Part shown: in pieces, positions 22,603 through 31,071 of the stretch
Layout of the letters: every line of letters begins with the position of its first letter
How positions within the stretch are numbered: the first letter of the stretch is position 1
Origin: Candidatus Gastranaerophilales bacterium
GTDB taxonomy: Bacteria; Cyanobacteriota; Vampirovibrionia; Gastranaerophilales; Gastranaerophilaceae
DNA length: 64,000 nucleotides
NCBI GenBank assembly: GCA_944325625.1
Contig: CALVAP010000007.1
Location: forward strand, 1-64,000
Reading direction: 5' to 3'
Program-made: the position numbers and the translations under genes
The notes under the pieces: generated by a model
What the model was told of the DNA's origin: nothing
What the model saw: the letters and a program-made list of their open reading frames with translations, nothing else
The model's database searches: none

Positions 22603-25350
22603 ATGCACAATAAAAATTCTAAATCAAAAGCCTTTACTTTGGCTGAAACACTCATAACTCTGGCGTTAATCGGGATTATTACAGTCCTTACGATGTATAT
22701 GCTTAATTCCGATAAAATTAGACAAAGAGAACTCCTCGGTCGTTTTCATATTACCTTCGCAAAACTCGATAACCTTGTCGGACTTACGGCTCAAGCATCT
22801 AGAAACTACCCTAATTGGCGAGCTGATGCTTACTCTTTGGCTAACTTGTCTTGTACTGATGATTCCGGCAATAACATCTCTAATAAATCAATTTGCTTAA
22901 AAAAAGCTCTTTTATCCGCTTCAAGTATTCCTCAAGATTGCAGCGAGCCGGATAAATGCTTTAAAAACTACGACAAACTTACTGAACAACTTCACTCTAT
23001 ATTCCCTTCCTTTAAATCTAACGATGCTGTTGCCTTTATTCTTCCGGGAAGCGTTCAAGTCCTGGGGGCTTATCTCGATAGCACCTGCGAACTTGAAATC
23101 CCTATTGGCAGAGGTCGTGATAATTCTAACGAAAAAGTTAAAGGCTGTGGTTTCTTACTCGCTGATGTTAACGGAAATTCTAAACCTAATAATCTCTTAA
23201 TCAGTGATGATAAAATTATTGACCGTTTCTTAATGGCTATTACTCCAAACGGCCTTATTAAATCTAACCTTTTGGATGAAATTGCAGGATGTCCCTCCGG
23301 CACAACATATGATGCAACCACTAAAGAATGTGTAGGAGCTTTTAGCTGTCCTTTGGATATGGATTATATGAAAGAACTTCAAAATAAAAATTCTGAAAGC
23401 CTTTTGATAATAGAATATCCATATGGCGCAGAACATTCAGATTGTTACGAGGTCAAGTGTAAATCCGGTGACGCTCCAGACTCCGAAAATAAATGTCCGG
23501 AACTTTGCTCTGCCTCTGATGAAAAACGCTATGGCGGACTTTGGCTATCTGAAGGGGGGGACCTGCCTGACAAATGGTCAGAAAAAGCTTGTTGTGTCCC
23601 AATTTCCAATCAAGCAGAACTCGCCTCCATTAACACCGATTCAAACTCTTTAAGCAGAAATTATTGTCTTATGGCTGATATTAATTTCGACAAAAATGGA
23701 GCTGGCTCAACTTCTACAGAAGGGTGGACTCCTATTGGCAATAGTTCTGCTCCTTTCAAAGGAAGCTTCTATGGTAACGGACATAAAATTAGTAACTTCT
23801 ACATCAATAAAACTTCTTCTAACACTGATTACATAGGATTGTTCGGAGTTGTTTCTGGAGGCAGCTTAAACTCTTTTGAAAACATGGAAATTGACAGCGG
23901 TGAAATATTTGCCAAAATAGATAATGGTGGATACATAGGTAGTCTTATTGGAGAACTTAACAACAAAGCAAAAAATCTTGTGAATTCGGCTGATATTACT
24001 GAAGAAAAATCTTCATATAATGGTCACACCGTTGGGGGGATTATAGGAGAAAGTAATAATGATGATATTACAAATATTAAAAATCTAGGTGATATAACTA
24101 TCAATGATTCGCTGGAATATAGCAGTGGTAATATTTGGCTAGGTGGAAATATTGGCTATTCCAATACAAATATAACAAATTTAGTGAACCTTGGTTCAAC
24201 CACAATCAAGATAAGTTGCTTAACCACGAGTGGATATGCTGTTGCTTCTGGTGGCAATTTAGGCACGATATCAAATAAAAGACTCAAAAATTCGATTAAT
24301 TCTGGAAAAATAGATGTAGAGTGGAGGAATAAAGATCCAAACACACCTATGTTTCAGTTTTTTATTAGCGGAATAACACCTGCAAGCCTTCTACTCATTG
24401 AAAATGTTATCAACACAGGTGATGTGTTTTTTAATCACTTAGAAGAAGTTGCTGGACGAGGAGTAACTCAAGTCGGTGGGATTGTAACAACATACGCGCA
24501 AGACAACGAAACAGTAAGCAATTCAATAAATACAGGAGAAATTCGCTCTACATCAAGGCAGCACATCCAATATATACTTGGAGCCACTGGGACAAATTCT
24601 ATAAATATTGGTGGCATAGAAGGAAACCCCTTTAATGCTGACCTACTCTCTAGAATAATTACTATTCCCACTACCAAAAATATATATTATATCGGCTTAT
24701 CAGGAAAAAATCTTATCAACTACGGACAACTTCACGCAGAAAACACTGAAGAAGTAGGTATTTTTGATACAACCGGAAATGCATATAATTTAGCTAACAC
24801 AAGCCTACTATTAGGTAATACTCTTGCTAGCACCTTTTACCTGAGCGGTTCTGTTACAGGTTGCACTACAGCGGGGGATTATACAGGATGTTCAGAGATT
24901 CTTGCCTCCGATATTAAAAAAGCTGCAACCTATTCAGCCATTTCAAGTGACAGTGCTAATGCTCAATATTGGTCAATAATCGATGGCTTTTTCCCAACTC
25001 TAAAAGCAGCTGTTATGCCCCCTCAAATTTTCCGCGATTGTCGTAACAACAAGACCCCCTACGGTGGTTGTTATGACGTTCTGAACACTCCGAACGCTTT
25101 TATGCCTGATTTTGGCACTACTAACCCTATCGGCGTTGAAGATTACAAACCATTCATCATGTGGGCATGGAAAAAACCAGCAACAAATACTACCCCCATT
25201 GAATACCCCGTTTTGCGTTGGCAATGTAAACCATATCGCCTAAACGGCTATGACTGCTGTCGCCCATCTTATGCCACTTGGGAACCAAAACTCCCTGCTT
25301 GCCCTGCTTTGGTCATCCCCTCCGGCGCAGATTACAGATCTATAAATTAA
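22603..25350 (+). CDS. Prepilin-like surface protein with GLUG-type repeats
   Basis: A 915-residue secreted protein with a type IV prepilin leader: a basic start, the cleavage site KA|FTLAE with Glu at +5, and a 20-residue hydrophobic helix. Residues about 80-330 are a Cys-rich head (CPSGTTYDATTKEC). From about 365 come GLUG-like repeats (WTPIGNSSAPFKGSFYGNG, YIGLFG, GGIIGE, GGNIGY), a beta-solenoid type seen in adhesins. The last 150 residues are Cys- and Pro-rich. I take ATG 22603; a TTG at 22588 is also in frame. Likely a pilus-linked adhesin or tip subunit; the partner pilus is not known. Confidence 0.8.
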   Translation: MHNKNSKSKAFTLAETLITLALIGIITVLTMYMLNSDKIRQRELLGRFHITFAKLDNLVGLTAQASRNYPNWRADAYSLANLSCTDDSGNNISNKSICLKKALLSASSIPQDCSEPDKCFKNYDKLTEQLHSIFPSFKSNDAVAFILPGSVQVLGAYLDSTCELEIPIGRGRDNSNEKVKGCGFLLADVNGNSKPNNLLISDDKIIDRFLMAITPNGLIKSNLLDEIAGCPSGTTYDATTKECVGAFSCPLDMDYMKELQNKNSESLLIIEYPYGAEHSDCYEVKCKSGDAPDSENKCPELCSASDEKRYGGLWLSEGGDLPDKWSEKACCVPISNQAELASINTDSNSLSRNYCLMADINFDKNGAGSTSTEGWTPIGNSSAPFKGSFYGNGHKISNFYINKTSSNTDYIGLFGVVSGGSLNSFENMEIDSGEIFAKIDNGGYIGSLIGELNNKAKNLVNSADITEEKSSYNGHTVGGIIGESNNDDITNIKNLGDITINDSLEYSSGNIWLGGNIGYSNTNITNLVNLGSTTIKISCLTTSGYAVASGGNLGTISNKRLKNSINSGKIDVEWRNKDPNTPMFQFFISGITPASLLLIENVINTGDVFFNHLEEVAGRGVTQVGGIVTTYAQDNETVSNSINTGEIRSTSRQHIQYILGATGTNSINIGGIEGNPFNADLLSRIITIPTTKNIYYIGLSGKNLINYGQLHAENTEEVGIFDTTGNAYNLANTSLLLGNTLASTFYLSGSVTGCTTAGDYTGCSEILASDIKKAATYSAISSDSANAQYWSIIDGFFPTLKAAVMPPQIFRDCRNNKTPYGGCYDVLNTPNAFMPDFGTTNPIGVEDYKPFIMWAWKKPATNTTPIEYPVLRWQCKPYRLNGYDCCRPSYATWEPKLPACPALVIPSGADYRSIN

Positions 25351-25358
25351 AATTTTTG

Positions 25359-25395
25359 AAGGTACAATCACAAACAATTTTCGATTGTGCCTTTT
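25359..25395 (+). terminator. Hairpin terminator after the prepilin-adhesin gene
   Basis: An 11-bp stem with one G-T pair (25359-25369 with 25383-25393), a 13-base loop and a short T run. It starts nine bases after the stop codon. Confidence 0.7.
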
Positions 25396-25487
25396 CCTAA
25401 ATACAAAAATAAAATTTCAACCGATTAATTTCGTAAAATCCCCGACAGACAAAAGTTTTAACAAATCAATTGCCACAACTTAAAATA

Positions 25488-25502
25488 GTGTAATATTTAC
25501 AC
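25488..25502. promoter_or_regulatory. Inverted repeat GTGTAA-TAT-TTACAC, possible operator
   Basis: A perfect six-base inverted repeat with a three-base centre, followed by another TTACAC at 25521-25526. It sits about 190 bases before the GH57 start and could bind a regulator of glycogen metabolism. The regulator is unknown. Confidence 0.35.
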
Positions 25503-25695
25503 TTTATGCTTTACATTTGTTTACACTAAAACCCGCCTCAAACCTGCTTTTCCCTGCCATTTGTTAAATTATACGAATTATTTAGCCAAAATGGGTTATA
25601 TTATTTCTGTTTTTATGATAATTTATAATTAATCAAGAATTTTTATATATATTTGTTACACGAGATCTCGCTGAAAAGCAAAAGGAGAGACAATT

Positions 25696-27417
25696 ATGAC
25701 AATTGGTTCATTTGTATTTATGTTACACTCACACCTTCCGTACTATAGAAAAGCCGGCATGTGGCCTTTCGGTGAAGAAAATTTGTATGAATGTATGGGT
25801 GAAACCTATGTTCCCCTTCTTAACGCAATTTCTGAACTTTATGAAGAAGGTATTAAAGCAAAATTAACTGTCGGAATTACACCAATTCTCGCAGAACAGT
25901 TAAACGACGAGCATTTGCAAAACGGTTTTGTCAAATACCTCGACAGCCGTATTGAAGCTGTTTCCAAAGATTTAGAAAGATATCCCGACCCTGAGGTTGC
26001 ACACTCTCAACACAAAAGATATCTCGCTGAGTATTATTACAAATGGTTTAACCACATCAAAGATACATTTGTCAACAAATATAATAAAAATCTTGTTGAG
26101 GCGTTTAAAAAATATCAAGATTTAGGATGTATAGAAATAACTACATCCGGAGCAACACACGGGTTTTCTCCCCTTCTGGCAACAGATTCCAACCTCAATG
26201 CACAGTTTAAAGTCGGTTCTGATACAACAAAAAGATTGTTCGGCAAAAAAGCTAAAGGCTGCTGGCTTCCTGAGTGCGCATACAGACAAGGTTATGAATA
26301 TGTTGGCAAAGACGGCAAAAAACACTGGCGTCCGTCTATTGAAGTTACACTTCAAAACAATGGTATAGAGTATTTCTTTACAGAATCGCATGTTATTGAA
26401 GGAGGTAACTCTATTGGTGACAGACGTGTAATCGGACCTTACGGTAATATCGAATATATTCCGCTTCCTGAACGCGAACCGACCGGATATGACACATACA
26501 GTGCCTATTGGTTACCGGATGCTCAGGTTGCAGTTATGGGTAGAAATGACCGTGCTGGGTTCCAGGTTTGGTCTGCTGCTGACGGATACCCGGGAGATGG
26601 CGTTTATCGTGAATTCCACAAAAAAGATGATAAATCGGGTATGCATTATTGGCGAATTACCAGTGACAAAACAGATTTGGGTGACAAAATGCTCTATGAT
26701 CCTGTGTTGGCACAAAATCAAGTCGGCTCTAACTCAGATCACTACACAACTCTCATTTATCACCTGTTGAATGACTACAAAAATTCTCACAACGGTAAAG
26801 AAGGACTTGTTATGGTATCATTCGATACTGAGCTTTTCGGACACTGGTGGTTTGAAGGTGTTGAGTTTATTAAACAAGTGGTTAGAAAATTCAACAACTA
26901 CATTCCTGAAATTGAAAGACTCACTGCGGGCGAATATCTTGAAAAACACCCGCCCGTTGAAGCTATTCAAATTCCTGAAAGCTCTTGGGGTGCCGGTGGA
27001 CATTTCTATGTATGGATGAACCACCTTACAGAATGGATGTGGCCTATTATACATGGTTGTGAAAAACGTATTATGGCTATTGCAGACAGATATCCTGAAA
27101 TTCCTCAAGATAAACTGCTTCACCGTGCTTTAAATCAAATGGCCCGCGAAAACCTGCTTTTACAAAGCTCCGATTGGCCATTTCTCATTACTACTTGGCA
27201 GGCTAAAGATTATGCCGCTGACAGATTTAGAGAACATGTTGAAAGATTTGAAACAATATGCGATATGATTGAATCAGGCAATATTGATGAAGCTAAACTA
27301 CAACAAATAGAAGCAATTGATAACTGCTTCCCTGTTATTGATTATAGGGTTTATTCTACGATTGAAGAGGGAGTTATTCCTCAACAAGAAGCGAAACTGG
27401 CGCCGCTATATCAATAA
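25696..27417 (+). CDS. GH57 family 1,4-alpha-glucan branching enzyme
   Basis: Glycogen-branching alpha-glucanotransferase of the GH57 type, which forms alpha-1,6 links. The 573 residues match the compact branching enzymes of Thermus and Thermococcus. It begins with VFMLHSHLPYYRKAGMWPFGEE (the family's HxHxPY region). The nucleophile Glu193 lies in CWLPECAYR and the acid/base Asp377 in FDTELFGHWWFEG; GGHFYVWMNH and the W(T)SDWPFL(I)T region follow, the latter typical of branching enzymes rather than amylases. AAGGAGAG precedes the ATG. It is a single-gene unit closed by a strong terminator. Confidence 0.9.
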   Translation: MTIGSFVFMLHSHLPYYRKAGMWPFGEENLYECMGETYVPLLNAISELYEEGIKAKLTVGITPILAEQLNDEHLQNGFVKYLDSRIEAVSKDLERYPDPEVAHSQHKRYLAEYYYKWFNHIKDTFVNKYNKNLVEAFKKYQDLGCIEITTSGATHGFSPLLATDSNLNAQFKVGSDTTKRLFGKKAKGCWLPECAYRQGYEYVGKDGKKHWRPSIEVTLQNNGIEYFFTESHVIEGGNSIGDRRVIGPYGNIEYIPLPEREPTGYDTYSAYWLPDAQVAVMGRNDRAGFQVWSAADGYPGDGVYREFHKKDDKSGMHYWRITSDKTDLGDKMLYDPVLAQNQVGSNSDHYTTLIYHLLNDYKNSHNGKEGLVMVSFDTELFGHWWFEGVEFIKQVVRKFNNYIPEIERLTAGEYLEKHPPVEAIQIPESSWGAGGHFYVWMNHLTEWMWPIIHGCEKRIMAIADRYPEIPQDKLLHRALNQMARENLLLQSSDWPFLITTWQAKDYAADRFREHVERFETICDMIESGNIDEAKLQQIEAIDNCFPVIDYRVYSTIEEGVIPQQEAKLAPLYQ

Positions 27418-27432
27418 TGTTAATACTTTATA

Positions 27433-27474
27433 TGCGCCATGCAGTGAGTTAGTTCACCGCATGGCGCATTTTTA
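27433..27474. terminator. Strong bidirectional terminator
   Basis: An 11-bp GC-rich stem (27433-27443 with 27460-27470), extended by a further four pairs after one mismatch, and followed by TTTT. It separates the convergent GH57 and OppF-type genes. Confidence 0.85.
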
Positions 27475-27481
27475 TATCTTT

Positions 27482-28453
27482 TTATTCATTTAAATACAAA
27501 CAAGCAACCTTATGCGTGGGAGAAATTTGTATGCATTTGGGATGTTTAACAGCACATATGGGCTTGGCTTGAGAACATCTTGATGCGAAAAAACAACCTT
27601 CGGGCAGGTTTTTTACTGAAGGTAAATCACCATCCAATGTCTTTGACTTGTATTTTTTAGCCGATACCGTGGGAACAGCTGATAAAAGAGCTTGGGTATA
27701 AGGGTGTATTGGATTTTCAAATAAGGATTTCTTGTCCGCAAGCTCAATAATTTCACCCAAATACATAACAGCAACCCTATCAGAAACATGCTTTACTACA
27801 CTTAAATCATGTGAAATAAAAATTATTGTCAAACTAAGTTTTTGTTTAAGCACCAAAAGCAAATTTATTATTTGAGCTTGAATACTAACGTCCAAAGCAC
27901 TGACCGGCTCATCAGCAACAATTACCTCAGGCTCTAAAATCAGTGCTCTGGCTATTGCGATTCTTTGCCTTTGCCCGCCCGAAAACTCATGGGGAAACCT
28001 CTTTATAACTGATTTGTCTAACCCAACAAGCTCTAAAACCTCAAAAATTTTTTCATTAATCTGTTTTTTAGATTTTACACCTGAAACAATAAGCGGTTCT
28101 TTGAGTATATCAAAAACATTCATTCTCGGGTTAAGGCTGGAAAAAGGATTTTGAAACACCATCTGACATTTTTTTCGAAAATTTTTCATGTCATCTTTTT
28201 TAAAATCATCCAAATTCTTTCCATTAAAAATTACACTACCAGAAGTTTTTGCTTCAAGCCCCATAATAGTTTTGACAAAAGTTGATTTACCACAACCTGA
28301 TTCACCAACAATGGCAATAATCTCATTTTTATATACATCTAAGCTTACACCATTTACAGCATGGATAAAGCCTTTTTCTTTTGAGAAAAACCCCTCTCCT
28401 AATGGGAACTTAACGTTTAAATCGCTTATCTCGAAAATTTTTTCCATGCCCAT
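27482..28453 (-). CDS. Oligopeptide/dipeptide ABC transporter ATP-binding protein (OppF/DppF type)
   Basis: Nucleotide-binding subunit of a peptide importer. The 323 residues have P-loop GESGCGKST near 50, a Q-loop MVFQNPFSSLNPR, the LSGGQRQR-type signature (FSGGQRQRIAIARAL), Walker B VIVADEPVSALD, and the C-terminal oligo_HPY domain (NPIHPYTQALLSAVP; Cys-containing CFFASRC...C...C). Permease, binding-protein and OppD genes are not adjacent, so it is an orphan here. A minus-strand TATAAT ends at 28454, seven bases before a second ATG at 28447 (codon 3), which may be the true, leaderless start. Confidence 0.9.
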   Translation of the reverse strand: MGMEKIFEISDLNVKFPLGEGFFSKEKGFIHAVNGVSLDVYKNEIIAIVGESGCGKSTFVKTIMGLEAKTSGSVIFNGKNLDDFKKDDMKNFRKKCQMVFQNPFSSLNPRMNVFDILKEPLIVSGVKSKKQINEKIFEVLELVGLDKSVIKRFPHEFSGGQRQRIAIARALILEPEVIVADEPVSALDVSIQAQIINLLLVLKQKLSLTIIFISHDLSVVKHVSDRVAVMYLGEIIELADKKSLFENPIHPYTQALLSAVPTVSAKKYKSKTLDGDLPSVKNLPEGCFFASRCSQAKPICAVKHPKCIQISPTHKVACLYLNE

Positions 28454-28459
28454 ATTATA
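28454..28459 (-). promoter_or_regulatory. Putative -10 element of the OppF-type gene
   Basis: TATAAT on the minus strand. The predicted start falls at the A of the ATG at 28447, so the message would have no leader. A weak TTACAA -35 lies 17 bases upstream. Confidence 0.37.
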
Positions 28460-28492
28460 GCCTAACTTTATCAGTTTTGTAACCTAACTGGA

Positions 28493-28723
28493 TTATTTCT
28501 GTGGATTATAATTTGAACTGCAAAAATGATTAATATCCACCTTTAATACCATTGATAACTTTTCAACCGTAAAGAACTTTGGATGCTGAAGCCCGTTTTC
28601 AATCAAGCTTATTGTCCTTGTAGAGACACCCACCAATTCAGCCAATTCTTCTTGAGATAAGCTATTCCTTATTCTTTCTATTTTTATTTTTAGCCCGAAT
28701 TCTTTTAAATCAAAATCTTTCAT
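28493..28723 (-). CDS. XRE-family helix-turn-helix regulator
   Basis: A 76-residue single-domain DNA-binding protein. The HTH spans about residues 10-65: FGLKIKIERIRNSLSQEELAELVGVS then TRTISLIENGLQHPKF. The C-terminus ends soon after, with no effector domain. It is divergent from a prepilin gene, and the 115-base gap between them holds a 34-bp imperfect palindrome, the likely site for this or another dimeric regulator. Confidence 0.9.
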   Translation of the reverse strand: MKDFDLKEFGLKIKIERIRNSLSQEELAELVGVSTRTISLIENGLQHPKFFTVEKLSMVLKVDINHFCSSNYNPQK

Positions 28724-28743
28724 AATACGAGCATATTAAAATT

Positions 28744-28772
28744 TTGACAATATTTTATCCATAAAGTAGACT
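28744..28772 (+). promoter_or_regulatory. Putative promoter upstream of the prepilin gene
   Basis: TTGACA (28744-28749) and TAGACT (28767-28772) are 17 bases apart. A second, better -10 (TATAAT, 28781-28786) lies inside the adjacent palindrome but lacks a good -35. Confidence 0.4.
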
Positions 28773-28806
28773 TACAATAGTATAATATAAATATCATATT
28801 ATTGTA
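28773..28806. promoter_or_regulatory. 34-bp imperfect palindrome, probable operator
   Basis: Fourteen of 17 positions pair about the centre at 28789/28790, with outer arms TACAATA and a near match of TATTGTA. The site covers a TATAAT and lies in the divergent control region of the XRE gene and the prepilin gene, where a dimeric repressor could control both. Confidence 0.55.
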
Positions 28807-28838
28807 CTTATAGTTTTATTATTATGAGGTATTTGTAA

Positions 28839-29531
28839 ATGGTTAATAAAGCATTCTCTCTTGCAGAAACGTTGATTACGTTAACCATAATTGGTATTAT
28901 CGCAGCTTTAACAATGCCAAATTTAATTACAAAATATCAAAAACACAGTACTTTACAGCAATTTAAAAAAATATACTCTGTGCTAATGAACGCATATCAA
29001 CTTTCTGTAAGAGAAAATGGCTCACCTACCGAATGGTATGGTTTTAACACAAATCCTTTGCCCAATGGAGAATCTAGTGAAAGCAAAGTTATGGCAAGTT
29101 ATTTTTTACCTTACTTAAAAATTGCAAAAAACTGCGAAGCATCACGAGGAGAATGCTTTGCTAGTAAAATATATGCAAAAAACAAAAAGGATACCTCCTA
29201 TATGGATATGTGCGCCAAATATAACGTTGTACTGGATGATGGAACCTCACTTGCCTTTTGCGATAATTCTAATTACTGGACAATCATGGCAGACTTAAAC
29301 GGAGCAAAAAAAGGACCAAATACACTGGGAAACGATATATTTCTTTTTGCATTAGACTACAGAAAAAATGGGGAATTTATTCCATATAATTTTTTCTACT
29401 ATAGTAGAAATGGCATGGTTTCCACCGGCAATGATGCCTGCAGTTTAAATGATAGAAGCACAGCAGGAATGTGCTGTAGCGCGTTAATAGTAATTGACGG
29501 TTTACAAATGAAGAACGATTATCCTTGGTAA
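28839..29531 (+). CDS. Type IV prepilin-like protein
   Basis: A 230-residue pseudopilin. The leader MVNKAFSLAETLITLTIIGI has the prepilin-peptidase site KA|FSLAE with Glu at +5 and a long hydrophobic helix. The globular part is Cys-rich (at least six Cys, ending GMCCSALIVIDGLQ), so disulfides are likely, and it carries a DLNG metal-like loop (MADLNGAKKGPN). A typical major or minor pilin head of this lineage. It ends five bases before the convergent SIS gene. Confidence 0.87.
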   Translation: MVNKAFSLAETLITLTIIGIIAALTMPNLITKYQKHSTLQQFKKIYSVLMNAYQLSVRENGSPTEWYGFNTNPLPNGESSESKVMASYFLPYLKIAKNCEASRGECFASKIYAKNKKDTSYMDMCAKYNVVLDDGTSLAFCDNSNYWTIMADLNGAKKGPNTLGNDIFLFALDYRKNGEFIPYNFFYYSRNGMVSTGNDACSLNDRSTAGMCCSALIVIDGLQMKNDYPW

Positions 29532-29535
29532 ATAA

Positions 29536-30576
29536 TTATTTTACAACTTTTTTAAGCCCCAGCGGCTTATCTACATTACGCCCCAGTGCTATTGCCGTTT
29601 TAAAAGCTAATAACTGGAATGTTATTACTGACGCAAACAAATTATATATATTGTTTTTCGTATTAATTTTTATATTCAAACCGTTTGGAAAAATACTATC
29701 CTCATTGCTTATCGTTATTAGCTGTGGAGTATAATCTTTAAAAATTCGACTGAGAATTATTTCCATGCTTTCTTTTGTCTCTTCAACCGCAATCGCTATT
29801 AGCAACGGCTTATTGTTTAAAACCGCCATATGCCCGTGCAAAAACTCCCCTTGAGGATAAGCGTTTGCATCAATGTATGAGGTTTCTTTTATTTTTAAAG
29901 CTCCCTCTTTTGCTACAGAATAGTAGTATTTTGCACCCAAGATTACAGCATTAGGTGTTTTAGCAAGTTTTTGTGCTGCATTTTGTATCTGAGAAGTATC
30001 AGCAAGAAAGTCCTTAACAAATAATGGAAGTTTTTTTATATCTTTAAGCTCTTGACTTATATTGTGTCCCTTTGAGTCCAAAAATTCGAGCATAACAAGG
30101 TACATACACAGTAACTGAGCTATCAGAGCTTTTGTTGAGGCAATACTTTTTTCCTCACCGGCTTCGGATAAAATTTTGTAATCACACATTTTCCACAATG
30201 AAGAATTCTTACAGTTGGTTATACAAAGAGTTTTACCGCCATCAGCTTTAACTTTTTTCAGAGATTCCACTGTATCAAGTGTTTCCCCTGACTGTGAGAT
30301 AAAAATATATAGCGTTTGACGTTCAATAAAAATATTCTTTGAGATGTAAAATTCACTGGCATATTCACAACTTGCTTTTATATTGGCTACTTCACGAAAT
30401 ATCTTTGCCACCATGCCTGCACAATGATAAGAAGAACCACTCGCAATAAATGTTAGTTTTTTTATACCCTCGGGCAGATTAAAAGAAATTTTATTTTCTT
30501 TAGTAATGTATCTGTTGATTAAATTAGTAAGAACTTGGGGTTGCTGAAGGATTTCTTTTTCCATTTCGTAAGTCAT
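29536..30576 (-). CDS. Stand-alone SIS-domain protein resembling the GlmS isomerase half
   Basis: 346 residues with two SIS domains, like the C-terminal isomerase part of glucosamine-6-phosphate synthase but without the N-terminal Cys-glutaminase domain. Sugar-phosphate motifs: ASGSSYHC at about 47-54, ISQSGETLDT at about 94-103, and the GlmS-like EGALKIKETSYIDANAYPQGE helix with the catalytic Glu. It could be an ammonia-dependent glucosamine-6-phosphate synthase or deaminase, or an amino-sugar deglycase of the FrlB/AgaS group. The specific reaction is uncertain. Confidence 0.8.
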   Translation of the reverse strand: MTYEMEKEILQQPQVLTNLINRYITKENKISFNLPEGIKKLTFIASGSSYHCAGMVAKIFREVANIKASCEYASEFYISKNIFIERQTLYIFISQSGETLDTVESLKKVKADGGKTLCITNCKNSSLWKMCDYKILSEAGEEKSIASTKALIAQLLCMYLVMLEFLDSKGHNISQELKDIKKLPLFVKDFLADTSQIQNAAQKLAKTPNAVILGAKYYYSVAKEGALKIKETSYIDANAYPQGEFLHGHMAVLNNKPLLIAIAVEETKESMEIILSRIFKDYTPQLITISNEDSIFPNGLNIKINTKNNIYNLFASVITFQLLAFKTAIALGRNVDKPLGLKKVVK

Positions 30577-30680
30577 AAAACATCTCCGAAAACAAGTTTT
30601 AACGCTTCATATAAGGTAAATAAATTTTTAAAAAAAGTCAAGGTATAAAATAATTAAAGCAAGCGAAACAAATGGATTTA

Positions 30681-30689
30681 TGATAAAAT
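30681..30689 (+). promoter_or_regulatory. Extended -10 promoter of rnpB
   Basis: TGATAAAAT fits TGnTATAAT with one mismatch. Transcription would begin at about 30696, which is where the first helix of the RNA begins. Confidence 0.5.
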
Positions 30690-30692
30690 GAA

Positions 30693-31036
30693 GGGGAGAA
30701 GTAACCGAACTGACGCGTCTTGAAAAAGATGAGGAAAGTCCGAACACCTCAGGGCAAATCGACTGATAACATCAGCCGCGAGTAATCGCCGGACAAGTGC
30801 CACAGAAACAAACCGCCAATGACAGAAATGTACAGGCAAGGGTGCAATGGTAGGGTAAGAGCCTACCGGAGGTGCCGTAAGACACCTGCCAGGTAAACTC
30901 CGATTGGGTGCAAGATTGAATGAAAGGTTAAGGTGACCCGCCGTCTTTCGAAAAATCGCTTGAGGCGCTCAGCAATGCGCGTCCCAGACAGATGTCAGTT
31001 TAAAACAGAATTCGGCTTACGGGTTGCTTCTCTCTA
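30693..31036 (+). ncRNA. rnpB: RNase P RNA (bacterial type A)
   Basis: Ribozyme that trims the 5' ends of pre-tRNAs. The conserved core GAGGAAAGTCC is at 30731-30741 and pairs with the 3' ACAGAATTCGGCTTAC at 31005-31020 (P4). Helix P1 forms between GAGAAGTAACC (30696-30706) and GGTTGCTTCTC (31022-31032) with one G-T pair. The loop GGTAAACTCCGA (30893 on) matches the E. coli region that contacts the tRNA CCA end. Ends are approximate. Confidence 0.95.
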
Positions 31037-31071
31037 TTTAAAATTTATTTACTGCTAAACTTGAGGCTAAT

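Larger units (their letters stand above)
25351..25695. other. Intergenic region between the prepilin-adhesin and GH57 genes
   Basis: 345 bases, very AT-rich, with no credible gene. It holds a terminator hairpin (25359-25395), an inverted repeat (25488-25502) with a further TTACAC copy at 25521, a possible -10 TATAAT at 25624-25629 with a weak TTATTT -35 (25601), and the strong AAGGAGAG site before the GH57 start. Confidence 0.6.

Noticed and set aside
23700-24500. CRISPR-like or tandem DNA repeats in the prepilin-adhesin
   Set aside because: The repeats are only at protein level (glycine-rich GLUG-type units); no DNA repeat with constant spacers is present.
29525-29734. Plus-strand frame after the prepilin gene
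   Set aside because: It runs over the start of the convergent SIS gene's end region, and its composition is shadow-like.
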